This document shows positions 1 through 5,958 of a stretch of 7,104 nt of DNA, one piece after another. A program made the translations under genes and the position numbers. The notes under the pieces were generated by a model. It was given only the letters and a program-made list of their open reading frames with translations, had not been told where the DNA came from and did no database searches. The stretch lies in assembly GCA_023487865.1 (NCBI GenBank), contig JAMDBG010000048.1:1-7104 (forward strand). Reading direction: 5' to 3'. Within the stretch, counting starts at the first letter, position 1; each line of letters opens with the position of its first letter. The stretch is from Deltaproteobacteria bacterium (GTDB lineage: Bacteria; Desulfobacterota; Syntrophia; Syntrophales; UBA5619).

Positions 1-904
1 TATCGGGATAATACTCCTTTTTTGCCATCCGGACCCGCGCTTCGGCGCTGCCGACCATCTTCTCCCGGTATTTGATGAGCGGGTATTTTTCATAAGCGGC
101 CGTAATCAGTTCATTGATACCATAGCCATAAGGGGCGTCCGGGGGCTTTTCGGGCCTGCCGAGAGCGGCGTGCGTTTCCCTTCCCACAGCCGCGTTAATC
201 ATCGCCTCGAGGGATTGGATCTTCTGTCTCTCCATCTCTTTCCTCTCGAGAAGCATGTATTTCTCGGTCTGCGCCATCAATACTTCCTGCTGCGGCGCCA
301 TGCCCGCGGCATAGCGTGCAAGGGCCGCGTCTTCAATCCGGGAGAAAAGCGCCGCCTTATCGGTCAAGAGATCGATATTCGTATAGGCATAGAAAAGGTC
401 ATAATAGAGCTCCCGTATCCTGACAACGGTGTTCAACTTCATGGAATCGGCCATCGCCTTCATCCCTTCCGCGTCGCGCGTCGCCATATCGCCCTTCAAG
501 GCGCGCTTCCCCGGATAGGGAAACATCTGAGACAGGGAAAACATCCAGCGGGAATCGGCGGGCATGCCTTTGGTCTCCCTGTCGAAGGTGTATAAACTGT
601 CCGTCCCCTCGTTTTCATAGCCCATCATGAGCATAGGATCGGCAAGGCTCGTCACTTGAGGGATCTTGTGTTTCGAGGCGTTTGCCCGTGCTTCCGCAAC
701 ATGGATTTCCGGATTGTTCTTTAAAGCCTCCCGGATCAGATCCGGGAGGCTTAAGGTCCCCTCCGCGGCAAAGCCCTGAGCGGCCGGGAAGAAGATACAC
801 AACATCAGGAAGGAGAAGCGTGTTACCCAAAGGAAAGGGAATATCCCTCCCTGTCCGTCTCTCCGTCTCTGCCCTGTGAACATGCCGCCCTTTCCCTTTT
901 TCAT
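1..904 (-). CDS. TolC/CusC-family outer membrane efflux protein (partial, 3' end outside window)
   Basis: The reading frame stays open from the ATG at 904 to the left edge, giving 301 codons of a family usually 400-480 residues long. After a hydrophobic export segment (about residues 23-46, ending QGFA before AEGT), the mature protein begins with LSLPDLIREALKNNPEI, the typical first helix of an OEP repeat. SLSQMFPYPGKRALKG (about 113-128) is the β-barrel-entry region seen in the metal-efflux (CusC-like) branch, and long α-helical stretches follow. TolC-family proteins are trimeric outer-membrane channels that pair with a membrane-fusion protein and an inner-membrane pump; those genes would be expected beyond base 1. 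I chose ATG 904 because GAGGT lies 7-8 nt upstream, overlapping the stop of the preceding gene. An in-frame ATG at 883 is the alternative, and from 904 the n-region is unusually long. The substrate cannot be read from the sequence; metal is an inference from the neighbour. Confidence 0.9.
   Translation of the reverse strand, partial: MKKGKGGMFTGQRRRDGQGGIFPFLWVTRFSFLMLCIFFPAAQGFAAEGTLSLPDLIREALKNNPEIHVAEARANASKHKIPQVTSLADPMLMMGYENEGTDSLYTFDRETKGMPADSRWMFSLSQMFPYPGKRALKGDMATRDAEGMKAMADSMKLNTVVRIRELYYDLFYAYTNIDLLTDKAALFSRIEDAALARYAAGMAPQQEVLMAQTEKYMLLERKEMERQKIQSLEAMINAAVGRETHAALGRPEKPPDAPYGYGINELITAAYEKYPLIKYREKMVGSAEARVRMAKKEYYPD
724..752. repeat. Near-perfect 29-nt palindrome inside the tolC-like gene
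   Basis: The two 14-base arms, 724-737 (AAGCCTCCCGGATC) and 739-752, are exact reverse complements around the single centre base A738. After one mismatch (723/753) the symmetry resumes at 722/754. On the minus-strand mRNA this would fold into a GC-rich hairpin of about 13 bp, roughly 150 nt inside the tolC-like message and just after the export signal. The DNA encodes the conserved LPDLIREAL helix, so it is real coding sequence and not an insertion. No T-tract follows, so it is not a standard terminator. Confidence 0.9.
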
Positions 905-908
905 TTTC

Positions 909-1298
909 CTACCTCACATCCACACTGAACTTGGCCTGGACGGCTTTGCCGCCGCGGGTGATTCTGACGGCTACACCCCAGCCTCCCGGCATGGAAAAAT
1001 TAATCTTTGCCTTATACTCGCTGCCTTTCAACACGGCATCGGTCTTGACCTTCACGGCTGGCATACCGGGCATGGCGGCCATGGTATATTCCACCGCCAC
1101 CTTGGCATCCTTGACTTCGGCGCCGGTTGCATCCTTAATGAGCGCGGACAGGTTATTGTCGCCGGTAATGGGAGGATTCCTGTCAATTTTTACCACCACG
1201 GTGTAATCGCCTGCTTTCTTTGTCACCTCATAATCCTTTGCCGCTGCCGTTCCTGCAACCAGTAGAACCAGCATAACTGCTAAAACTGCTCTTTTCAT
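909..1298 (-). CDS. Exported FixH/YtkA-like small protein next to efflux gene
   Basis: This 129-residue protein starts at ATG 1298 behind a good AAGGAG site. Residues 1-20 (MKRAVLAVMLVLLVAGTAAA) form a clear Sec signal peptide with an AAA-type cleavage site before KDYE, so the mature protein of about 109 residues should be periplasmic. The remainder looks all-β: GDYTVVVKIDRNPPITGDNNL, then KDAKVAVEYTMAAMPGMP with Met73, Met76 and Met79, then FSMPGGWGVAV and a final strand. The 'MxxMPGMP ... MPGGW' layout matches the FixH/YtkA-like immunoglobulin-type fold, which often sits beside copper or other heavy-metal efflux genes. The tolC-like gene follows after 4 nt, so the two are almost certainly co-transcribed and translationally linked. 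A metal-binding or accessory role in efflux is an inference; family assignment is by motif recognition only. Confidence 0.75.
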   Translation of the reverse strand: MKRAVLAVMLVLLVAGTAAAKDYEVTKKAGDYTVVVKIDRNPPITGDNNLSALIKDATGAEVKDAKVAVEYTMAAMPGMPAVKVKTDAVLKGSEYKAKINFSMPGGWGVAVRITRGGKAVQAKFSVDVR

Positions 1299-1351
1299 TC
1301 TCTTTCTCCTTTCCTAATTCGAGTGATTACCCTAAAGCTTGCGTTGATGTC

Positions 1352-1384
1352 ATTATAAATAAACACTCACTCTCGCTTAGTCAA
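1352..1384 (-). promoter_or_regulatory. Candidate promoter of the fixH-like/tolC-like unit
   Basis: Read leftward, TTGACT (1384-1379) is followed by a consensus TATAAT (1357-1352), about 54 nt upstream of the fixH-like start. The 21-nt spacer is longer than the usual 16-18, so either the -35 is not used or the promoter needs an activator. One copy of the 12-bp GAGTGAGTGTTT motif lies inside the spacer, a position common for spacer-bending regulators of the MerR type. The link to any particular regulator is speculation. Confidence 0.35.
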
Positions 1385-1507
1385 ATAGCCTCTCTTGTGA
1401 AGCAATTTTGCCTTCATTGTACGCAACGGGTGTGCCAGTAGTGTAAACTGCCTATTGGTAACGATAAGTTACTGTATTGTATGGTTAAAAATTGTGAGTG
1501 GGTGTTT
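1361..1507. repeat. 12-bp motif in two opposite copies (possible operator pair)
   Basis: AAACACTCACTC at 1361-1372 is the reverse complement of GAGTGGGTGTTT at 1496-1507 apart from one base (a G:T wobble if paired as RNA). The copies enclose 123 nt of AT-rich DNA. No clear target-site duplication flanks them and no transposase is present, so regulator sites upstream of the efflux unit are more likely than a mini-transposon. Chance cannot be excluded. Confidence 0.45.
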
Positions 1508-1571
1508 TAATCCTCATAGGACATGATTTAAGTGCGGTTTTTTTACGCACGGAAGACCACCTGAAGGGAAG

Positions 1572-1610
1572 GGGTGGGAATATTATTCATGGCAAAGCTT
1601 ATTCCATCCC
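1572..1610 (+). other. Possible stem-loop in the gene-free region
   Basis: GGG (1572-1574) and GGAATA (1577-1582) can pair with TATTCC (1600-1605) and CCC (1608-1610), with a 2x2 internal loop and a 17-nt apical loop. No T-tract follows. Whether it is transcribed is unknown. Confidence 0.3.
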
Positions 1611-1799
1611 GATGAGCCTTCATGGCCGATGAACCGCTTCTAAATGCTGAGGAGTTTCGCCGAGGTCTCTCTTTCTCGATGACTTGGGAAATTACAGAAA
1701 TATATTTACGATGCCCATTGCCTTGTCCCTGGCAGGGGTTAGGTCTACGATGACACCCGGCCGGATGTGCCGGCCATTGTGGTAAAAGCGATTTTCGCC

Positions 1800-1826
1800 T
1801 TGACAGTGGAAAGGAATTCGTATAGA
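1800..1826 (+). promoter_or_regulatory. rpsT promoter (sigma-70 type)
   Basis: A perfect -35 TTGACA (1800-1805) is followed after 15 nt by TATAGA (1821-1826) as the -10. Transcription would begin near 1832-1834, giving an rpsT leader of about 35 nt. The spacer is short, but the perfect -35 box, strict orientation and distance to the gene make this the most convincing promoter in the window. Confidence 0.65.
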
Positions 1827-1852
1827 AAAGGCACCCTATTCAAATTGATCGG

Positions 1853-1860
1853 AAGGAGGA
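1853..1860 (+). promoter_or_regulatory. Ribosome binding site fixing the TTG start of rpsT
   Basis: AAGGAGGA is a nearly full anti-16S match. Its GGAGG core ends 7 nt before the TTG at 1867, which supports that rare codon as the true start. Confidence 0.85.
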
Positions 1861-1866
1861 AGTTTT

Positions 1867-2133
1867 TTGATCGTACATAAATCCGTGGTAAAGAGAAGCC
1901 GTCAGGCCTTGAAGCACCGTGAACGCAACGTATCGGTGAAATCCAGCATCAGGACCAGTGTAAAGACCGTCCTGGAGGCAGTGCAGAACAAGGATACCGA
2001 GGGGGCGAAGGCGGCCTTGGCCAAGGCCGTCCCGGCCATCGCCAAGGCGGCGGCGAAGGGCGCTTTTCACAAAAAGACCGCCTCGCGCAAGACCTCTCGT
2101 CTTACGAAGCACGTCAACAGCCTGAAGGCGTAA
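1867..2133 (+). CDS. rpsT: 30S ribosomal protein S20
   Basis: This 88-residue, strongly basic, helical protein has the size and layout of bacterial S20 (bS20), which binds 16S rRNA early in 30S assembly. The N-terminus IVHKSVVKRSRQALKHRERN aligns with the family pattern ANHKSAxKRxRQxxKRRxRN, and VKSSIRTSVKTV follows as expected. The Ala-rich middle and the C-terminal AFHKKTASRKTSRLTKHVNSL match the family signature. The start is TTG, fixed by the HKS alignment and the strong ribosome binding site. E. coli rpsT also starts at UUG, where it takes part in autogenous control, so the same device may operate here (inference). It is monocistronic in this window, has its own promoter, and converges on lptE with a 7-nt gap. 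Confidence 0.97.
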   Translation: MIVHKSVVKRSRQALKHRERNVSVKSSIRTSVKTVLEAVQNKDTEGAKAALAKAVPAIAKAAAKGAFHKKTASRKTSRLTKHVNSLKA

Positions 2134-2140
2134 TTTCCCC

Positions 2141-2707
2141 TCAGAAATCGGACATCATCAATTGGTATGCCTTCTCGGCTGCATCGCCGGCCAGCTTGAT
2201 GAGGGAATTTCTGCGATTGATCTCCGTTGCCCCGACTGCGGTGACCCGATAATCCCCCGTCCCGATAAATGATCCGTTCGTCCAGAGGTTCCGACCGCTC
2301 ACCCTTTCATCGAAAAAGAGCTCCAGTGTAACCGTGATCCGGTCCTCGGCCGAGAGGCTGCCCACCTTATAGGCGAGGGGGGCAACCTGCAGATTGAGAA
2401 CGGACCCCCGGAAGATCGCATCCGCTTCGCCGCGGTTGGAGGTCAGTTTGAAATGGCCGTTCCTAACGATCTCGTTGCTGAAGGCGGTGCGGAGGATGAC
2501 ATCGAGATTGGCCTCGCTGGTCTTGTTGGTGAATGTATCCACAAACACCGTCTGGATCGTGGGATAGGCCGATTTACTCATTCCCGAGAAACTATATCCG
2601 CAACCGGACAGCATCAGCACGAGAAGAACGATACTGGTCAAACGCAAATCAAACCTCCCAGACCGATGTCCTCTCTGATCTTTCCCAGTCGCCATACCCA
2701 AAGTCAT
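2141..2707 (-). CDS. lptE: LPS-assembly lipoprotein LptE-like (LptE/RlpB family)
   Basis: From ATG 2707 this is a 188-residue protein. A basic n-region is followed by the hydrophobic segment LRLTSIVLLVLMLSGC, with lipobox LSG-Cys36, so it is a predicted outer-membrane lipoprotein. Directly after the cysteine comes GYSFSG, the GY(x)F start typical of LptE, followed by the pattern IQTVFVDTFTNKT...NLDVILRTAFSNEI and VTLELFFDE of the LptE α/β domain. LptE plugs the LptD barrel that inserts lipopolysaccharide into the outer membrane. It lies immediately downstream of leuS, the same order as in E. coli, which supports the call. Start choice: ATG 2707 has GAGGA 8 nt upstream. ATG 2722, ATG 2746 and a TTG at 2797 overlapping leuS are in frame but have worse spacing. 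Sequence conservation in this family is low, so the call relies on motif plus context. Confidence 0.85.
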   Translation of the reverse strand: MTLGMATGKDQRGHRSGRFDLRLTSIVLLVLMLSGCGYSFSGMSKSAYPTIQTVFVDTFTNKTSEANLDVILRTAFSNEIVRNGHFKLTSNRGEADAIFRGSVLNLQVAPLAYKVGSLSAEDRITVTLELFFDERVSGRNLWTNGSFIGTGDYRVTAVGATEINRRNSLIKLAGDAAEKAYQLMMSDF

Positions 2708-2783
2708 TTTTGTTTTCCTCATTCTTCCTGTGAACCTGTCTCCCATCTCCTGATGGAGCGACTTGACGGTATTGTATGGGGCC

Positions 2784-5369
2784 TCAATCCCGGACAACGA
2801 TATTCACCAGTTTTTTCGGGACGTACACCTCTTTGACAATCGTTTTGCCCGCGATCTGCCAGGCGATTTTCTCGTCGCTCCTTGCCAGGGCCTTGATCTG
2901 CTCGCCCTCCTCATCGGCAGGGACGCTGATCCGGCTCCGCACCTTTCCATTGATCTGTATGACGATGGTGATCACCTCTTCCGAAGCGACTGCCGGATCG
3001 AAGACCGGCCAGGCCACATCGGCGAGGCTTTCCGTCCGGCCAAGGAGTGTCCAGAGCTCTTCGGTGATGTGGGGTACGATGGGGGCCAGGAGCAGGATGA
3101 CGGTCTCTATAGTCTCCCGGACGACGGCAAGCGCGAGCCGGTCGTTTGTCGCGGGACGGGGATGCTGGTAGAGGGTGTTGACCAGCTCCATGACGGCGCT
3201 GATCGCCGTATTGAAATGAAAACGGTCCTCGATGTCGGATGTCACCTTGCGAACGGTCTGATGGGTCTTCCTTCGCAGGGCCTTGAGATCGCCCTCCAGG
3301 GATTCTCCGTCGGCGAAGGGGGGTACGTCGCGCAGGTCTTCGAGATAGTCGTTAACGATCCGCCAGGTCCGGCTGAGGAACCGGAAGGAGCCGTCGACGC
3401 CCTGATCGCTCCACTCCAGATCCTTTTCCGGCGGTGAAGCGAAGAGACAAAAGATCCGGGCGGTGTCGGCACCGTAAGCCTTGACCAGATAATCGGGATC
3501 GACGACGTTCTTGAGCGATTTGGACATTTTTTCCGTCTTGCCGATCGTGATGGCGCAATCGCAGTGCATGCATTTTTCCCCATGGACCTCTTCCGGGAAG
3601 AGGTAACCGTGTTCGGAACAGCGCATCGTCTCCTTGCAGACCATCCCCTGGGTGAGGAGATTCGTGAAAGGCTCATCGACGCCCAGCGCACCGAAATCGC
3701 GGAGCATCTTGGTGTAGAACCGGGCATAGAGGAGGTGGAGGATCGCATGTTCGATCCCGCCGATGTACTGGTCTACGGGCATCCAGTAGTCCAGTTTCTT
3801 CCTGTCCAATCCCGGTTTGGTGTCATAATGCGCCGAACAGAAACGGTCGAAATACCAGGAGGACTCGACAAAGGTATCCATCGTGTCTGTTTCGCGTTGC
3901 GCCGGTTTGCCGCAGCGGGGACAGGTCGTTTCCACGAACGGTTTGTATCTGGCAAGCGGTGAGCCTCCCTCGCCCGTGAGCTCGACGTCGCCGGGAAGGA
4001 TGACCGGGAGTTCCGATTCCGGAACGGGAACCGTTCCACAGGCCTCGCAGTTCACCATCGGGATGGGTGCCCCCCAGTAACGCTGGCGGGAAATGCCCCA
4101 ATCGCGCAGCCGGTACTGGATCGTCTTTTTCCCCCGTCCGATCGCTACGAGATGATCGGCGATGGCATCCTGGGCTTTCAGATTTTCCATGCCGTCGAAG
4201 GGACCGGAGTTGACCAGGATGCCGTTGTCCGTATAGGCTTCCGTCATGGTCTTTACATTCAGAGCCCGGTCGGGAGACTGAATCACCACGATGAGCGGCA
4301 GGTTATACTTTTTGGCGAATTCAAAGTCGCGCTGGTCATGAGTCGGGACGGCCATGACACAGCCCGTTCCGTAATCGGCGAGAACGAAGTTCGCCGCATA
4401 GATCGGCATTTTCCGCCCTGTGACGGGATTAAGACACCAGGTGTCGAGGAAGACACCCTCCTTCTCGTAATACTCGGAGGTCCGCATCTTCTTGTCCTGT
4501 TTTTTGATCTTTTCCACGAAATCCCGGACGGTCCCTTCGGAGGCCTTCCCCCGGGAGAGGTCCAGGACGAGGGGGTGTTCCGCGGCGATGAGCATGAAGG
4601 TGGCGCCGAAGATCGTGTCCTGGCGCGTCGTGAAGACCTTGATGTCTCCCTTGCCGTCGGCCATCGGGAAGGAGGCCTCGCAGCCGTAGCTCTTCCCGAT
4701 CCAGTTCTTCTGCATCGTGAGAACCCGCTCCGGCCAGCCAGGGAGACGGTCGCAGTTGTCCAAAAGTTCATCGACATAGGCGGTGATCCGGAAGAACCAC
4801 TGACTCAGGTACTTCTCTCCGACCTCCGAACCGCACCGCCAGCAGAGGCCTGCCTCCACCTGCTCGTTGGCAAGGACGGTCTCGCACTTGGGGCACCAAT
4901 TCACTGTGGAGCTTTTTTTATATGCAAGTCCCTTTTCGTACATCCAGAGGAAAAAAAGCTGCTCCCAGCGGTAGTATTCCGGTTCGCAGGTCGCGACCTC
5001 CCTTTCCCAGTCGTAGCTGAATCCCATCCTCTTGAGCTGCCGCCGCATGTTGTCGATGTTCTCATGTGTCCAGACGGAAGGGTGGATGCCCCGTTCGATG
5101 GCGGCGTTCTCCGCCGGCATGCCGAATGCGTCCCAGCCCATGGGATGCAGGACGTTGAATCCCTTCATCCTCTTGTAACGGGCGACGACATCGCCGATCG
5201 TATAGTTCCGCACATGGCCGATGTGGATACGGCCGGAGGGGTAGGGGAACATCTCGAGAAGGTAATACTTTTTCTTATCAGGGTCTTCGGTGACGTTGAA
5301 GATCCGATTCTCTTCCCAGTGTTTCTGCCACTTCTGTTCAATCTCCGCTGGATTGTACTTTCTTTCCAT
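2784..5369 (-). CDS. leuS: Leucyl-tRNA synthetase
   Basis: An 861-residue class Ia synthetase of bacterial type (E. coli enzyme 860) that charges tRNA-Leu with leucine using ATP in the cytoplasm. The catalytic HIGH motif is at residues 49-52 (FPYPSGRIHIGH) and KMSKS at 614-618. The CP1 editing domain spans roughly 225-420, with the threonine-rich TTRQDTIFGATF (247-258) and GTGCVMAVPTHDQRDFEFA (334-352). Asp345 there is the editing-site aspartate that binds the amino group of the mischarged residue. Cysteine pairs C159/C162 with C176/C179, and C441/C444 with C483/C486, look like zinc ribbons; a further Cys cluster lies at 584-605. The anticodon-binding domain and a leucine-specific C-terminal domain (ITIVIQINGKVRSR...VYVPKKLVNIVV) complete it. 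Start: MERKYNPAEIEQKWQ matches the family, with GAGGAG about 10 nt upstream of ATG 5369. The start overlaps the upstream gene by 32 nt, suggesting translational coupling. Confidence 0.98.
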   Translation of the reverse strand: MERKYNPAEIEQKWQKHWEENRIFNVTEDPDKKKYYLLEMFPYPSGRIHIGHVRNYTIGDVVARYKRMKGFNVLHPMGWDAFGMPAENAAIERGIHPSVWTHENIDNMRRQLKRMGFSYDWEREVATCEPEYYRWEQLFFLWMYEKGLAYKKSSTVNWCPKCETVLANEQVEAGLCWRCGSEVGEKYLSQWFFRITAYVDELLDNCDRLPGWPERVLTMQKNWIGKSYGCEASFPMADGKGDIKVFTTRQDTIFGATFMLIAAEHPLVLDLSRGKASEGTVRDFVEKIKKQDKKMRTSEYYEKEGVFLDTWCLNPVTGRKMPIYAANFVLADYGTGCVMAVPTHDQRDFEFAKKYNLPLIVVIQSPDRALNVKTMTEAYTDNGILVNSGPFDGMENLKAQDAIADHLVAIGRGKKTIQYRLRDWGISRQRYWGAPIPMVNCEACGTVPVPESELPVILPGDVELTGEGGSPLARYKPFVETTCPRCGKPAQRETDTMDTFVESSWYFDRFCSAHYDTKPGLDRKKLDYWMPVDQYIGGIEHAILHLLYARFYTKMLRDFGALGVDEPFTNLLTQGMVCKETMRCSEHGYLFPEEVHGEKCMHCDCAITIGKTEKMSKSLKNVVDPDYLVKAYGADTARIFCLFASPPEKDLEWSDQGVDGSFRFLSRTWRIVNDYLEDLRDVPPFADGESLEGDLKALRRKTHQTVRKVTSDIEDRFHFNTAISAVMELVNTLYQHPRPATNDRLALAVVRETIETVILLLAPIVPHITEELWTLLGRTESLADVAWPVFDPAVASEEVITIVIQINGKVRSRISVPADEEGEQIKALARSDEKIAWQIAGKTIVKEVYVPKKLVNIVVRD

Positions 5370-5958
5370 TGAATAAAAACTCCTCTGTATTATCCGCTGT
5401 CTGCATTTCGGAATCAAAAATCTCGATTTCTGCCGCTTCTGTATGCTTCAGGAACCGTTCCAGTCCCATGCGGATGTCGGATAGATCATCGACCTTGGCG
5501 GGTATTTCCAGACCCAGTGTCGGAAGCCTTTCCGGTTCCTGCGCACTGCCGTCGAAAATGCCCGTGATCAGGGCCTCCGTCATTCCGGCAAGCTGCAGAG
5601 AGCCCCTGCCGGCGGCCGGCATGGGGAGGGCCAGGTCGGTCGCACCGATTCCGGTGACGGTCTTGGCCATCTCGAAACCGGCATTGTAAAGCCTGTCGTA
5701 GGTCAGTTCGGAAAGAACCCCCATGCCGAACAGGAGGAGGCGGGAGACGCGGATGCGCGGGGGAAAAGCGTAGGCGATCTTTTCCAGAAAGCTTCCGGAG
5801 ATCCTGCCCTCGGCGATCTCGGTGGAGATCATCCCGTTGAGACGCCAGTCCACCAGACCGCAATAGCCCTTGGGCGGTCTTTCGTCGGAAAAGAATCCGA
5901 GAATCAAGGTCTCACGGGCCAGGGCATCCGGTGACGCTGTCGATATCCTGATCTTCAT
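5338..5958 (-). CDS. M17 aminopeptidase N-terminal-domain protein (no catalytic domain)
   Basis: From ATG 5958 the protein has 206 residues. ETLILGFFSDERPPKGYCGLVDWRLNG (about 16-42), then EGRISGSFLEK, then RIRVSRLLLFGMG (68-80) and a GIGATDLALPMP segment resemble the macro-like N-terminal domain of cytosol leucyl aminopeptidase (Peptidase M17). A full M17 enzyme is about 480-500 residues and carries a C-terminal di-metal domain with NTDAEGRL. None of that is present, so no peptidase activity is expected. The gene overlaps nusB upstream by 47 nt and leuS downstream by 32 nt, so it is embedded in the operon and probably translated by coupling; no strong ribosome binding site precedes ATG 5958. 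Comparable stand-alone M17-N proteins occur near leuS in other deltaproteobacterial genomes (recollection, not checked here). Function unknown; nucleotide- or ligand-binding regulation is only a guess from the macro-like fold. Confidence 0.75.
   Translation of the reverse strand: MKIRISTASPDALARETLILGFFSDERPPKGYCGLVDWRLNGMISTEIAEGRISGSFLEKIAYAFPPRIRVSRLLLFGMGVLSELTYDRLYNAGFEMAKTVTGIGATDLALPMPAAGRGSLQLAGMTEALITGIFDGSAQEPERLPTLGLEIPAKVDDLSDIRMGLERFLKHTEAAEIEIFDSEMQTADNTEEFLFNGKKVQSSGD

Larger units (their letters stand above)
1299..1866. other. 568-nt gene-free region between divergent units
   Basis: This gap separates the leftward efflux unit from rightward rpsT. Its left half (about 1300-1545) is clearly richer in A+T than the flanking genes. 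It holds a candidate leftward promoter, the 12-bp motif at 1361-1372 and 1496-1507, small hairpins (GTAAC-GATAA-GTTAC near 1459-1473; GTGCG/CGCAC at 1532-1550; GGAATA/TATTCC at 1577-1605; TTCAT/ATGAA at 1619-1633; GGCCGG/CCGGCC at 1759-1775) and the rpsT promoter at its right end. I found no tRNA, no convincing protein gene and no recognisable riboswitch. Confidence 0.7.

Noticed and set aside
615..879. Two short open frames on opposite strands that share the peptide KPPGSDPGG.
   Set aside because: The shared peptide is simply the product of the palindrome at 724-752 read from both strands; the true coding frame is that of the tolC-like gene.
1361..1507. Interpretation as a MITE or insertion element with inverted ends.
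   Set aside because: Ends are only 12 bp with one mismatch, there is no clear target-site duplication and no related copy in the window, so it is kept only as a repeat pair.
1545..1633. Words recalling a c-di-GMP-I (GEMM) riboswitch: ACGCAC, a CCACC/GGTGG stem followed by GGA, GGCAAAGC, then GGCC.
   Set aside because: An 8-11 nt insertion separates the stem from GGCAAAGC, the conserved second half with its tetraloop receptor is missing, and the nearest downstream gene is rpsT more than 200 nt away. A cmscan hit to RF01051 would be needed to revive it.
1622..1753. A 43-codon plus-strand frame starting MADEPLLNAEEF.
   Set aside because: No good ribosome binding site, Trp/Cys-rich tail unlike a real protein, and no recognised family.
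1692..1835. A minus-strand open stretch containing PGVIVDLTPARDKAMG, which looks coding-like.
   Set aside because: Only 48 codons, no plausible start codon, and it runs through the rpsT promoter. At best a gene remnant.
2708..2797. N-terminal extension of LptE to a TTG overlapping the end of leuS.
   Set aside because: It would place the lipobox cysteine at residue 66, too far for a normal lipoprotein signal; internal ATG starts with better spacing exist.
4152..5372. A 406-codon plus-strand open frame opposite leuS.
   Set aside because: It lies wholly antisense to an intact leuS with all motifs present. Long antisense frames are expected in GC-rich genes with strong codon bias.
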